Notes: generated by a model from the sequence alone, not told the origin. 62,736 nucleotides of DNA from an uncultured Anaerococcus sp. (GCA_900551095.1 URUJ01000008.1:1-62736), one strand, 5' to 3'; shown: positions 9,365 through 18,830, counted from the first letter of the stretch. Made by a program: numbers and translations.

Positions 9365-9391
9365 AAAAGCACCTCTGGCCGAGGTGCTTTT
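9365..9391. terminator. serS terminator
   Basis: Perfect 11-bp hairpin AAAAGCACCTC / GAGGTGCTTTT with a 5-base loop, directly after serS. Its A- and T-flanks allow it to act in both directions, so it may also end the minus-strand operon. Confidence 0.9.
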
Positions 9392-9565
9392 AATCTAATC
9401 TCACTAGACTACTTTCACCATCCGTAGCCTCTCTGGGTAGGTCAATTAAATCTACTTTTCTTTTCATAATTTATTTTCTGTACCAAGATTTTACATAGAG
9501 ATTTTATAAAGTCAAATATTTATTCGAAGCTTTTTTATAGAAGGCTATAAATAGAGCTTTTTAAT

Positions 9566-10099
9566 TTAAAATATTTTTTCTTCTGTAATTATATAATCCA
9601 TTTTCACATCCCATTTTTCGGATGGAATTTTTATTGATGCAAAATCAGAAATCATTAGGCCAACTTTTTGAGTAATGTTCTCAGATAAAAATCTATCATA
9701 GTATCCGCCACCATAACCTAATCTGTTTTTGTCATAATCAAAAGATAGACCAGGACAAATAGTTAAGTCAGGATTTTTAATAAACTCATCATTTATACTT
9801 GTTGGTATATCAAAAGCTCCGATTTTTAGGTCATCAAGCTTAGTAAGACGTGCGGCATACATTTTTTTATCAATTATTTTTGGGATATATACCTTCTTTT
9901 TATCATCTAAAGCTTTTTCGATGAAATCTCTTGTATTAACTTCCTTATTTTTTGAAACATAGACAAAGATAGTTTCTGAATTTTTGTAAAGTTCAGAAGA
10001 GAGAAGGTTAGCTATTATTTTTTCTGAGTCTTTTATGATATAAGATTCATCCATTTCTCGTCTGAGATTTAAGAAAAATCTTCTAAATTCACTTTTCAT
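9566..10099 (-). CDS. 5-formyltetrahydrofolate cyclo-ligase
   Basis: ATP-dependent enzyme that turns 5-formyl-THF into 5,10-methenyl-THF, returning it to one-carbon metabolism. The diagnostic motif LGYGGGYYDRFL sits near residues 128-139. The basic N-terminus (FRRFFLNLRREMD) and the DLTICPGLSFDYDKNR stretch also fit the family. At 177 residues it is slightly short but complete. The start overlaps the end of the BrkB gene by 11 bases, with AAGGAAA upstream. It is the last gene of a three-gene minus-strand operon. Confidence 0.93.
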   Translation of the reverse strand: MKSEFRRFFLNLRREMDESYIIKDSEKIIANLLSSELYKNSETIFVYVSKNKEVNTRDFIEKALDDKKKVYIPKIIDKKMYAARLTKLDDLKIGAFDIPTSINDEFIKNPDLTICPGLSFDYDKNRLGYGGGYYDRFLSENITQKVGLMISDFASIKIPSEKWDVKMDYIITEEKIF

Positions 10100-11066
10100 T
10101 TATTTTTCCTTTTATCTTTGAAAGCAATTTATTCATCGGATTGCTCTTATTATTAACAGGTTTTATATTGGTATCAAAATATTCGTCCCTGTATCCTTCT
10201 CTAAAGGCCGCAATTATTTCAGCTCCAATAATTAACAGAGATGATACAATCAAAAGCCAGATAAAAAGTGCAAGGATTCCGGCAAGGGCTCCATAAATTA
10301 GCGATTTGTTTGAGAAATTATTTATAAAATAAGAATAAACAAAGGTCGTAACGTAAATGGTTATGGTTGTAAAAATCCCACCTGTTAATGCTTGTTTGAA
10401 TGGTATTCTATTTTCAGAGTTGCCTGGGGCATACTTATAAAAAATACCCAAGGCAGCTGCCATTATCAAAAGTGGGATAGCTGTAGTTAATGCTGCAAAA
10501 ATTGGGGAAGATACTATGTCAATTATAAATTCCAAATTTTTACCCAAAAATTTTTCAGTTATATTTAGTATTTTGCTATCTAAGATTTTAAGGATTGTTG
10601 GTCCGTAAATCTGAAATACTAACAAAAACATTATAAAGATTATAAAAATTATTGTATAAACAATACTCATTAGTCTTTGTTTTATCGCTTGTGCTTGATG
10701 GCCTAGACCGTAAGCGTGATTTATAGCCATTATTAGCTTATTTACACCACTTGTAGCAGACCAGAGGGCAAAGAGAATGGTAAATGTAGTAACAGCTGCG
10801 GATTGGCTTGAGGCAAACATAATGTCTAGGGCCTTAATAATTATATCTGCAGTTGTTTTTGGTACTAGGTTTAAAAACTCATATATTATGCCTTCATTAC
10901 CCTTTAGAAATGTTGATACTACTGACACTAGCACCATCATTAGAGGTATAGATGCTTGCAGAAAGTAGAAAGACAGGGCTGACGAATAGGTCATTATATC
11001 TTGAGTTTTTAGCCTATTTATGAAATTTTTTAAAAAATCTTTAAATTTATTCTTTTGTATCTTCAT
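10089..11066 (-). CDS. YihY/BrkB-family inner membrane protein
   Basis: Polytopic membrane protein of the YihY/BrkB (UPF0761) family, once annotated as ribonuclease BN. It has about six membrane spans across residues 20-290 and the family segments YSSALSFYFLQASIPL near the N-terminus and YGALAGILALFIWLLIVSS near the C-terminus. No enzymatic role is established; a transport or envelope role is usual speculation. It overlaps the S9 peptidase by 20 bases and the cyclo-ligase by 11, so the three are co-translated. Confidence 0.85.
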   Translation of the reverse strand: MKIQKNKFKDFLKNFINRLKTQDIMTYSSALSFYFLQASIPLMMVLVSVVSTFLKGNEGIIYEFLNLVPKTTADIIIKALDIMFASSQSAAVTTFTILFALWSATSGVNKLIMAINHAYGLGHQAQAIKQRLMSIVYTIIFIIFIMFLLVFQIYGPTILKILDSKILNITEKFLGKNLEFIIDIVSSPIFAALTTAIPLLIMAAALGIFYKYAPGNSENRIPFKQALTGGIFTTITIYVTTFVYSYFINNFSNKSLIYGALAGILALFIWLLIVSSLLIIGAEIIAAFREGYRDEYFDTNIKPVNNKSNPMNKLLSKIKGKINEK

Positions 11067-12966
11067 TTTTTAGATATTTGTCAAACCAATCTTTGATCTC
11101 AGTAAGCCTTTTTATCCTAGCTTTTGGCTTGCCAGATCTAGATAGTTCGTGGTTTTCTCCATGAAATACTACCATTCTTGTATCAACGCCGTTAAGTTTT
11201 AGTTTGTTAAACATTTGTAGGCCTTGTTCTAATGGGCAACGATAGTCGCAATCTGCATGGATAAAGAGAGTTGGAGTACTAGCTTTATTTGCATACTTAA
11301 TAGGGGATTCATCCCACATTTTTTCTATATCATCCCATGGATTTGCGCCAGTTTGGTCAGGAGCAAAGTAGTAGCCAATATCGCTTACTCCATAGAAACT
11401 TGTCCAATTTGAAATAGACCTTTGGCTTACTGCTGCTTTAAATCTGTTGGTATGGCCGATAGTCCAATTTGTCATAAAACCACCATAAGAACCGCCATAG
11501 ATAGCCATTTTGTTTGGATTGATTTGAGGATATTTTTCTATTGCTTTATCAACGAAGGTCATTAAATCTTCATAGTCAATTTCCCCATATCTTCCTCTAA
11601 TATCAGAGAATTTAACTCCTCTGCCGCTTGAACCGTGAGGGTTGGTATAAATAACAATATAGCCATCAGAAGCAAGCATTTGGTGTTCGTGATGGAAAAT
11701 ATCAGAAAATTCGGTTTTTGGTCCACCATGCACAGAAAGAATGGTTGGATATTTTTTATCCTTATCAAAATCTTTTGGGAAAAGAATATAACCCCTTAGT
11801 TTTTCGTCGTTTGAGTCAAAAGTAAATTCTTCAATAGGATGAACATTTTTTATTTTATTTTCTATTAGAACTTCATCTCTTGCTTGTGCTTTTAGTTCAG
11901 CAAGGTGGTTTGCTCCCATTTCTAGGTAATAAATATCCTGATCTGTCACATAGAAATCTTCCACACAACCTGTAAGTTCACACTTTAAGTCTCCCTTTAA
12001 ATCAATTGAATAAAGTTTGGATTCTTCAAATTCTGTCACAATGAAATAGAGTCTATCATTATGGACTTGGAAGGTTCTGTTACCTTCCCATCTTGCATCT
12101 GTACCGATTGAGTTTCCAAATGATTTATCAAAATTATTGTCAGTTACAAGTTTAACATTGCCGTTATAATCAACTTGGTAGATAAAAGCATCTTCATTAA
12201 TTCCACCTTTTTTCATATCAGTACCAACAAAAATTATACAATCTTCAATAAAATTTATGGTATAGATGGAATATCCTTTTTCGACAAGAACTTTTTCTTC
12301 ACCTGTTTTTAAATCCTTTAGAATAATTGATTCAAGAAATTCCATTACATCGTTTTTGTCAGAATGACCTTTTACATAGACAATCTTATCTAAATCTTTG
12401 TTGATATCCATGCCATTTACATCATTATCTTTATCGGATTTTAGGATTTCTTCTAGGGTATCTTTCTTTGCGTCGTAAAGATAAAAATATTCTTCTTCCT
12501 TATTGATATATCCTAGTCCATTTAACCAAAATGGTAGGGTTGTAAGTTCCTTGTAGAAAGATTCTTCTTTTTCGGTCTTTTTTTCTTCGTGAGTTTTCTT
12601 ATCTTTTGCCTTTATCAAATAAAGGTCATCTTTAAGCCATTTTATTGATTTTATATTTTTATCAAACTTAAATACATATTCACCTATACCATGACCATCA
12701 TTTTTATAAAAATAGTCATAAGAATCATCAGAGTCATATTTATAAACAAGATTATTTTCTCCATCAAAAGTGTAAATTGAAGCATTTTTCTTGTCAGTTA
12801 TCTTATAATAATTTAAAAGATTTTGATCATAAATATAAAGGTCAGAGTCATATTTATTGTCTTTAAGATTTGCTTTAGTTTTTTTGAAAGCAATTTTATT
12901 TGAATCTTTAGATACAGAAATTTCTGATAGAAATTCATATTCCATTAAGTCATTGATTTTAGTCAT
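11047..12966 (-). CDS. S9-family prolyl oligopeptidase-like peptidase
   Basis: Serine peptidase that releases acyl-amino acids or small peptides, probably cytoplasmic since no signal peptide is seen. The N-terminal half is a beta-propeller (about 1-380). The alpha/beta-hydrolase domain has the nucleophile in YGGSYGGFMTNW (about residue 480), the Asp in HADCDYRCPLEQ and the His in FHGENHELSRSG. The 639 residues fit the acylaminoacyl-peptidase/DPP-like group. GGAG lies just upstream of the ATG. It is the first gene of the minus-strand trio. The substrate range cannot be read from sequence. Confidence 0.9.
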   Translation of the reverse strand: MTKINDLMEYEFLSEISVSKDSNKIAFKKTKANLKDNKYDSDLYIYDQNLLNYYKITDKKNASIYTFDGENNLVYKYDSDDSYDYFYKNDGHGIGEYVFKFDKNIKSIKWLKDDLYLIKAKDKKTHEEKKTEKEESFYKELTTLPFWLNGLGYINKEEEYFYLYDAKKDTLEEILKSDKDNDVNGMDINKDLDKIVYVKGHSDKNDVMEFLESIILKDLKTGEEKVLVEKGYSIYTINFIEDCIIFVGTDMKKGGINEDAFIYQVDYNGNVKLVTDNNFDKSFGNSIGTDARWEGNRTFQVHNDRLYFIVTEFEESKLYSIDLKGDLKCELTGCVEDFYVTDQDIYYLEMGANHLAELKAQARDEVLIENKIKNVHPIEEFTFDSNDEKLRGYILFPKDFDKDKKYPTILSVHGGPKTEFSDIFHHEHQMLASDGYIVIYTNPHGSSGRGVKFSDIRGRYGEIDYEDLMTFVDKAIEKYPQINPNKMAIYGGSYGGFMTNWTIGHTNRFKAAVSQRSISNWTSFYGVSDIGYYFAPDQTGANPWDDIEKMWDESPIKYANKASTPTLFIHADCDYRCPLEQGLQMFNKLKLNGVDTRMVVFHGENHELSRSGKPKARIKRLTEIKDWFDKYLKNEDTKE

Positions 12967-13040
12967 ATTTTCTCCTTGTATATTAATATTATCACTATAC
13001 CACTTTGGAGATGGGATAAGTGATGAAAGGGTATATTAAT

Positions 13041-13068
13041 TTGACAATATAAATAATTTTTATATAAA
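13041..13068 (+). promoter_or_regulatory. Probable hpf promoter
   Basis: Perfect -35 TTGACA at 13041-13046 and TATAAA at 13063-13068 with a 16-base spacer, about 75 bases before the hpf start. Confidence 0.55.
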
Positions 13069-13144
13069 AAGATTAGGGAAAAGGTTTTTGGGTATATTAT
13101 TAGTATAAAAGTTAGCGAAAGCTATCTAAACATAGGAGGGAATT

Positions 13145-13684
13145 ATGAAACTAAATATCAAAGCTAAAAATTTCACATTGACAGAAGACATTAGAATCGA
13201 GTCAGAAAAGAAATTTGATAGGTTAGATAAATATTTCCATGATGAAGAAGATATGGATCTTAAGTTTGCCAAGGAAGGTATAGGCTACGAAGTTGAAGCT
13301 ACTATGTTTTTAGATGGTGGTACAATTCTAAGAGCTGAAGCCTATGAGGAAACTTATGAGAATGCTATCGACAGGGTTATAGATGCTCTTGTTAGACAAA
13401 TCAGGAAAAACAAGACAAGACTACAAAGAAGTAGACAAACTGGCGAGAGTATAAAATTTGAAGCCTTTGACCTTGAAGAAAAGAATGATGAAAAGGAAGA
13501 CGATATTAAGATAGCAAGAGAAAAGACAATTCCTGTTAAACCAATGAGTGCAGAAGAGGCTATCCTACAAATGGAATTACTAAACCATAACTTCTTTGTT
13601 TTCCAAGACGCAGAAGACATGGAAGTAAGAGTTGTATATAAAAGGAGAAAAGGCGACTACGGTCTAATTGTTCCTACTAGATAA
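13145..13684 (+). CDS. hpf: Ribosome hibernation promoting factor, long form
   Basis: Binds the 30S decoding region in resting cells and, through its C-terminal domain, pairs 70S ribosomes into inactive 100S dimers. The N-terminal YfiA-like domain covers about residues 1-100. A charged linker (EKNDEKEDDIKIAREK) leads to the C-terminal dimerisation domain, recognised by KPMSAEEAILQMELLNHNFF and VYKRRKGDYGLIVP. The 179 residues place it in the long form of Firmicutes. GGAGGG precedes the ATG. Monocistronic, followed by two hairpins. Confidence 0.95.
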   Translation: MKLNIKAKNFTLTEDIRIESEKKFDRLDKYFHDEEDMDLKFAKEGIGYEVEATMFLDGGTILRAEAYEETYENAIDRVIDALVRQIRKNKTRLQRSRQTGESIKFEAFDLEEKNDEKEDDIKIAREKTIPVKPMSAEEAILQMELLNHNFFVFQDAEDMEVRVVYKRRKGDYGLIVPTR

Positions 13685-13695
13685 AAATTAATAAC

Positions 13696-13727
13696 AATAC
13701 CGATAAATCAGGTTCGGTATTTTCTCC
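13696..13727 (+). terminator. hpf terminator, first hairpin
   Basis: AATACCGA (13696-13703) pairs perfectly with TCGGTATT (13714-13721), followed by a short T-run. Confidence 0.75.
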
Positions 13728-13730
13728 TTC

Positions 13731-13754
13731 CTCCCACCAATTGGTGGGAGTTTT
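13731..13754 (+). terminator. Second, perfectly palindromic hairpin after hpf
   Basis: CTCCCACCAATTGGTGGGAG at 13731-13750 is a perfect 20-base palindrome followed by TTTT. It probably works with the first hairpin as a tandem terminator insulating hpf from yifB. Confidence 0.7.
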
Positions 13755-13766
13755 GATATGCATATT

Positions 13767-13798
13767 ATTCCATAATTTTCTGGAATTTATGTTATAAT
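13767..13798 (+). promoter_or_regulatory. yifB promoter with operator-like inverted repeat
   Basis: TATAAT at 13793-13798 lies 22 bases before the yifB start. The expected -35 position has no good hexamer and is covered instead by ATTCCA-N8-TGGAAT (13767-13786). That may be a regulator site or simply the reason the -35 is poor. Confidence 0.5.
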
Positions 13799-13820
13799 TA
13801 TTATAAGAAATGGAGGGAAA

Positions 13821-15350
13821 ATGTATTCTAAAACTAATACTACTTCTTTAATTGGTCTTGAGGGCAAGTTAGTGGAAGTTGAAAGTGATATCACATCGGG
13901 GATGCCTGCCTTTAATATTGTCGGTCTTCCTGATTCGTCCATAAAGGAATCTAAAGATAGGGTTAGAGTGGCCCTTATAAATTCATCCTATAAATTTCCT
14001 GCAGGGAGGATTACCATCAATTTATCACCAGCAGATCTAAAAAAAGAGGGAACTCAGCTGGATTTACCTATTGCTATTTCGCTTTTAAGCTCTATGGGAG
14101 TAATAGATAGACCTTACGATGATTACATATTTTTGGGAGAATTATCCTTAGATGGGAGGATTTTGCCTATTAGAGGTGCTCTAGCTATGGTCATTTCCAT
14201 GAGAGAGCAGGGTTTTACTAAGTTTATTATTTCACAAGAGAACAAGGACGAATGTGCGATAATTTCTGACATTGAAGTCTATCCTTTTAATAAATTAAAT
14301 GACGTTGTTGCTTTTTTGAATGGGGACTTGAAGCAGGATTTTTATAAAATAAATCCTGCTCTACTGAAAGAGGAAATCTCCTATGATTTGGATTTTAAAG
14401 ACCTTAAGGGTCAGGAAAATCTCAAAAGAGCTCTTCAGATAGCGGCTGCAGGAAGTCACAATCTTCTAATGGTAGGTCCTCCTGGATCTGGCAAGACTTT
14501 TTCAGCTAAACACCTGCCAACAATTCTTCCTGACATGAGCTTTGAGGAAAGGGTAGAAGTTACCAAAATTTATTCTATAATGGGACTTCTATCCAGCGGC
14601 CATTTAGTAAATGAAAGACCTTTTAGGGCTCCCCACCACTCATCAAGTCAGGTTGCCCTAATAGGTGGCGGTCATTCCGTGCCAAAACCAGGTGAGATAA
14701 CCTTAGCCCATAGGGGAGTTTTATTCCTTGATGAATTTCCAGAATACCAAAAAAATGTCATTGAAGCTTTGCGTGAACCCTTAGAAAATAAAGAAATAAA
14801 TGTAGCCCGTGCTCAAGCAAGTGTGAAATATCCTTCAGATTTTATCCTAATTGCGGCAATGAATCCTTGTCCATGCGGAAATTACGGCAATCCTTTAAAG
14901 GAGTGTACTTGTTCTATTAACGAAATTAGAAGGTATCTAAATAAGATTTCATCGCCAATTCTAGATAGGATTGATATTCATATTGAGATAAAACCGGTAA
15001 AGTATGACGATTTAAATGATAATTCTAAATCAAAATCATCAGCAGAGCTTAAAAACGAAGTTGTAAGGGCAAGGAAAATTCAAGCTGAAAGATATAAGAA
15101 TGAGAATATCAAGACAAATGCCCTTTTATCAACAAGACAGATGAAAAAATATATTAAACTTAGTCCTGAAGTTAAAAAAATTGGTCAAATGGCTTTCAAT
15201 AAATATAATTTTTCGGTAAGAAGCTATAACAAAATTCTAAAAATGGCAAGGACAATAGCTGATTTAGAGGCAAGTAGAGATATCACAGCAAAACACCTAT
15301 TAGAAGCCGTAAGATATAGGTCACTTGATGATAAATATTGGAGTGTATAA
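13821..15350 (+). CDS. YifB/ComM-family Mg-chelatase-like AAA+ ATPase
   Basis: AAA+ protein related to ComM, a hexameric helicase that supports branch migration during natural transformation. An N-terminal Lon-protease-like S5 fold covers about 1-170 (GMPAFNIVGLPDSSIKESKD). The Mg-chelatase ATPase core follows with Walker A GPPGSGKTFSAKHLP near residue 218 and Walker B FLDEFPEYQ near 301. A zinc-like CPCGNYGNPLKECTC cluster and a C-terminal helical domain complete it. At 509 residues it is full length. The stop overlaps the start of the PilB-like ATPase gene by one base (TAATG). Confidence 0.93.
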   Translation: MYSKTNTTSLIGLEGKLVEVESDITSGMPAFNIVGLPDSSIKESKDRVRVALINSSYKFPAGRITINLSPADLKKEGTQLDLPIAISLLSSMGVIDRPYDDYIFLGELSLDGRILPIRGALAMVISMREQGFTKFIISQENKDECAIISDIEVYPFNKLNDVVAFLNGDLKQDFYKINPALLKEEISYDLDFKDLKGQENLKRALQIAAAGSHNLLMVGPPGSGKTFSAKHLPTILPDMSFEERVEVTKIYSIMGLLSSGHLVNERPFRAPHHSSSQVALIGGGHSVPKPGEITLAHRGVLFLDEFPEYQKNVIEALREPLENKEINVARAQASVKYPSDFILIAAMNPCPCGNYGNPLKECTCSINEIRRYLNKISSPILDRIDIHIEIKPVKYDDLNDNSKSKSSAELKNEVVRARKIQAERYKNENIKTNALLSTRQMKKYIKLSPEVKKIGQMAFNKYNFSVRSYNKILKMARTIADLEASRDITAKHLLEAVRYRSLDDKYWSV

Positions 15351-16525
15351 TGCTTGATCAAAGACAAATTAAAACTGATATTGATAAATTTATAGAAAAT
15401 TTAATAGGCTATGCAGTAAATAAAGCTGCATCAGATATACACCTTCAACCAGAAGAAGACTTTGGTAAAATCAGACTTAGGATAGATGGGACTCTTGTAG
15501 ATTTAATGAAGCTTCATAGGGAAAATTTTGACATGCTATCATCCAAAATAAAATTATCCTGTGGCATGGATATATCTCAAAAAAGAATGCCCCAAGATAA
15601 GTCTATGACGTTTAAATCTTTTCCTGGCATTGATTTTAGAGTATCTTCAGTGCCAACAATACTAGGCGAAAAAATAGTGATTAGGATTTTATCTGTTGAT
15701 GTATTTATGGAAAATGCTAGACTTTTAGGGTTTTCAGATGATAGCAAGGAGAAATTAATAAGGGCTATAAATAAAAAATCTGGAATTATTTTAATGACAG
15801 GGCCAACTGGTTCGGGCAAAACTACATCTTTATATGCTCTTCTTGAAAAACTTAACACAGAAGGTGTAAATATAATCACAGTCGAAGACCCAGTGGAATA
15901 TAAGATTCAAAATATAAACCAAATTTCTATAAATGAAAAAATCGGTCTAACTTATCCCGTAATCTTGAAATCCATCCTCCGCCAAGATCCAGATATAATA
16001 ATGATTGGCGAAATAAGAGATAACGAAACTGCAGAAATTGCTATAAGAGCTGCAATTACGGGACATTTAATTTTATCAACAGCCCACACTCGTGATGCTT
16101 TTTCTGCTTTAATTAGATTAAAAGATTTGGGAGTGGATGATTATCTAGTAAGATCAGCTGTAAATCTTCTAGCAGGTCAAAGGCTCGTTAGAAAACTCTG
16201 TGACTGTAAAAAGCAGGACAGGATGACTGATTTTGAGTATGAATTAATGTCATCTTACATAAAAGTCGACAGGGAAAGAAAAATTTACCGCCCAAATGGC
16301 TGTCCATATTGCAACGGTGGTTACAGAGGCCGCCAAGCAGTAGAAGAAGTTATGCCGATTGATAATGAATTTAAGGACATTTTAAGAAATTATGGTCTAG
16401 AAAGCGATGAAATAAAGGAAAAACTTAAAAAAGATAAATTTAGACCAATGATAACAAACGGTCTAATCCAAGTGTTAGAAGGTGAAACTTCTTTCGAAGA
16501 AATTTTATCTGTCCTATATTACTGA
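15350..16525 (+). CDS. PilB/GspE-family type IV pilus or secretion ATPase
   Basis: Hexameric ATPase of the type IV pilus, competence and type II secretion family, which powers pilin polymerisation. The core shows VSSVPTILGEKIVIRIL, Walker A GPTGSGKTTSLY near residue 150, the Asp/His-box region RQDPDIIMIGEIRDNETAEIA and HLILSTAHT, and a four-cysteine zinc site (CDCKK near 283, CPYCNGG near 317). The 391 residues are short because the N-terminal MshEN/GspE_N region is missing, as in ComGA-type proteins. ATG 15350 has GGAG six bases upstream. No pilin or PilC gene follows. Confidence 0.88.
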   Translation: MLDQRQIKTDIDKFIENLIGYAVNKAASDIHLQPEEDFGKIRLRIDGTLVDLMKLHRENFDMLSSKIKLSCGMDISQKRMPQDKSMTFKSFPGIDFRVSSVPTILGEKIVIRILSVDVFMENARLLGFSDDSKEKLIRAINKKSGIILMTGPTGSGKTTSLYALLEKLNTEGVNIITVEDPVEYKIQNINQISINEKIGLTYPVILKSILRQDPDIIMIGEIRDNETAEIAIRAAITGHLILSTAHTRDAFSALIRLKDLGVDDYLVRSAVNLLAGQRLVRKLCDCKKQDRMTDFEYELMSSYIKVDRERKIYRPNGCPYCNGGYRGRQAVEEVMPIDNEFKDILRNYGLESDEIKEKLKKDKFRPMITNGLIQVLEGETSFEEILSVLYY

Positions 16526-16532
16526 GGATTTT

Positions 16533-17834
16533 ATGAATAGAAAAATAAAAAGACTACTATTAATTTCAATTTCAATAATAATTGGAATTTCACTATCTTT
16601 CTTAATTAGGAAAAAAGATGATTCTTTTGCTTATGAAATTGACCCTAAATATTATTCTGATAAGCAAAGTCCCTATGAAAATGACTTTGACTATGCTTTT
16701 GACACCTTAGAAAAATACTACGCTCTATTTTATAGGAATGGGACCTATGATTTTTTGAAAAATAGAGAAGCTTACAAGAAAGAGCTTAAAAATATAAGGA
16801 CTGATAGGGAATTTTTTGACAAGATGAATAAAATTTTATCTGACCTTGAAGATGGTCATACCAATCTTTTAGAAACAGGGGAGGCCTATCATATTAAGGA
16901 AACATTCAGCTTGGCAAATGATTATTATCCAAATTCTGTAAATATCGACCTTATAAATTATTTGTTTGAGACAAAGATTTCAAAGATTAATATTATTGAT
17001 AGAATATTTGAAAAAAGCCTTGCCAATACCCAAAATCTCAAGGTTCAAGATATAAATAATGACATTGCCTATCTAAAAATAAGGTCCATGATAGATCCAG
17101 AATCTGATGCTTTTGAGGATGATTTTAAGCTTTTGAAATCTTATCTAAAAAAATCTAAAAACAAAAAAGCTCTAATTATAGATTTAAGGGGCAACGGTGG
17201 GGGTAATTCTGATTATACCAACGCCTATCTTTACCCGATGCTAATGGGGAAGAAGGATTTTAAGGATAGTCACGAATATATTCTCTATAGAAATAACGAA
17301 GTTTTTAAATATGATCCCCAATATCCAGAACTTAAAGCTTCTATAAAGAAAATTAAGGAAGCAGACTTTAAATACATGGAAGAAAATATTCCTTTTTTAA
17401 AGACTGATAAGGAAATGATGGCAGAAATAAGGTCGAAGTTTAGCCATATTATCTTTAATCCAGCAAATAAAAACGCTAGGGAATTTGGTGATGAATATAA
17501 ATTTAATGGCAATTTATATCTTTTGGTAGATAGGGACGTCTATTCATCAGCCCAAATTGCAGCCCATGTTTTTAGGGATAATAATTTTGGGGTGGTTATA
17601 GGTGAAAAAACCGGAGGAGATGGGATAGGAACTACACCAGCTATGGTCAAACTTCCAAACACAAAATATATCCTAAGATTTTCTCACCAGCTTGGTCTTA
17701 GGGAAACAGAAACAATAGAAGAATCGACCTACACCATCCCCGATATAGAAATCTCAAGAAAAGATCAATCACAAATCCCATCTAATGATGGCTGTGTGAA
17801 GAAGGTAATAGAAATAGAAACTAATAAAAATTAG
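16533..17834 (+). CDS. S41-family (C-terminal processing-like) peptidase
   Basis: Predicted exported serine protease of the tail-specific (S41) family. An uncleaved N-terminal membrane anchor covers about residues 5-27. The core shows DLRGNGGGNSDYTNAY near 215, YSSAQIAAHVFRDN near 336 with the likely nucleophile serine, and GEKTGGDGIGTTP near 356. I see no PDZ domain, so it resembles the tricorn-core/retinol-binding-like S41 group more than CtpA. An upstream in-frame ATG at 16482 lies inside the ATPase gene; 16533 has TGAGGAT spaced correctly. A terminator shared with the ABC ATPase gene follows. Confidence 0.85.
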   Translation: MNRKIKRLLLISISIIIGISLSFLIRKKDDSFAYEIDPKYYSDKQSPYENDFDYAFDTLEKYYALFYRNGTYDFLKNREAYKKELKNIRTDREFFDKMNKILSDLEDGHTNLLETGEAYHIKETFSLANDYYPNSVNIDLINYLFETKISKINIIDRIFEKSLANTQNLKVQDINNDIAYLKIRSMIDPESDAFEDDFKLLKSYLKKSKNKKALIIDLRGNGGGNSDYTNAYLYPMLMGKKDFKDSHEYILYRNNEVFKYDPQYPELKASIKKIKEADFKYMEENIPFLKTDKEMMAEIRSKFSHIIFNPANKNAREFGDEYKFNGNLYLLVDRDVYSSAQIAAHVFRDNNFGVVIGEKTGGDGIGTTPAMVKLPNTKYILRFSHQLGLRETETIEESTYTIPDIEISRKDQSQIPSNDGCVKKVIEIETNKN

Positions 17835-17867
17835 CCCCTTAGCTTTTAAGAGCCTAGGGGCTTTTTC
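17833..17867. terminator. Bidirectional terminator, S41 peptidase / ABC ATPase
   Basis: AGCCCCT (17833-17839) pairs with AGGGGCT (17856-17862), followed by TTTTT; on the other side the A-rich end of the S41 gene gives a T-run for the minus strand. Confidence 0.8.
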
Positions 17868-17868
17868 A

Positions 17869-18753
17869 TTATATAGTAAAGATTTCTTTGTACCTATCTT
17901 CAGCACCCAATTTTTTTGTCTGAAAGTCTTTTATTTCAAGATTTGATTTAGCTAATATATTTATAAAATCAATGTAAGATTCTTCTTTCATACTTATTTC
18001 AAGAGACATCTTATCGCGGTCTATCTTACTTTCGAAACTACTATCATTATCTAAAAATTTCTTAAAACTTTTTAAATCTTCACCACTTACAAAACTTATG
18101 CTGGCTTTTAATTTTTTAAAATCATTAATGTTTTCGTAAATAAGTTTGCCGTCTTTGATGAAAAGTATGTCGTTTGTAACTTGGTCAATTTCTAAAAGGG
18201 AATGGGAAGATATAATAAGAGTTTTCCCATTTTTGAAAAGTTCTGTTATTATCTCTCTTGTTTTTAAAATACTTGTAGGATCAAGTCCATTTAGGGGCTC
18301 GTCCATTATAATTAAGTCGGTGTCAGGCATTATCGCCATGGCAAGAAGGAGGTGCTGTTTCATACCTAGAGAATAAGAAGATACTTTTTTGTCTATATAA
18401 GACCTTATCTTTAAAAAATCAATAATGTATGAAAGCCTATCTTCGGATAATTTGTGGCTATCTCTTATAAATTTTAGATGGTCAAGGCCTGTTAGGTATG
18501 GATATAAAACCCTATTATCTTTAAGGATAGTCATATTTTTAAAAACATCAGGATTTTTATTCGAAATACCAAAGACTTCTATCCCACCATCATAGCTTAT
18601 GAGATTTCCAATACAATTTATAAGGGTCGACTTACCTGCACCATTTGGACCTACAAGACCCAAGATAGTGGGATTTTCTAAGTCAAAAGAAATATTTTTA
18701 AGAACCTGGTTTTTGCCATAAGATTTTTTTAGATTTTTTATAGATAAGACCAT
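17869..18753 (-). CDS. ABC transporter ATP-binding protein
   Basis: ATPase subunit of an ABC-2-type exporter. It has Walker A GLVGPNGAGKSTL, a signature SYSLGMKQHL that departs from LSGGQ in the way common for ABC-2 drug and peptide exporters, and Walker B DLIIMDEPLNGLDPTS. The H-loop follows in LIISSHSLLEIDQV. A C-terminal extension of about 80 residues has no obvious motif. The natural partner is the double permease on the opposite strand at 19248-21728. The two are divergent, with a small secreted-protein gene between them, which is unusual since such pairs normally share an operon. Confidence 0.9.
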   Translation of the reverse strand: MVLSIKNLKKSYGKNQVLKNISFDLENPTILGLVGPNGAGKSTLINCIGNLISYDGGIEVFGISNKNPDVFKNMTILKDNRVLYPYLTGLDHLKFIRDSHKLSEDRLSYIIDFLKIRSYIDKKVSSYSLGMKQHLLLAMAIMPDTDLIIMDEPLNGLDPTSILKTREIITELFKNGKTLIISSHSLLEIDQVTNDILFIKDGKLIYENINDFKKLKASISFVSGEDLKSFKKFLDNDSSFESKIDRDKMSLEISMKEESYIDFINILAKSNLEIKDFQTKKLGAEDRYKEIFTI

Positions 18754-18830
18754 GACTATTGCTCCTTTACATAATTTTTTATCGAAGTATAGTATTAATA
18801 TATTATAAATTGATTAAAAATCAATATTAT

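Noticed and set aside
9390..9467. A 25-codon minus-strand frame (starting MKRKVDLIDLPREATDGESS) between serS and the cyclo-ligase
   Set aside because: No ribosome site precedes it and its 3' end lies in the serS terminator. It may be a remnant, but nothing supports expression.
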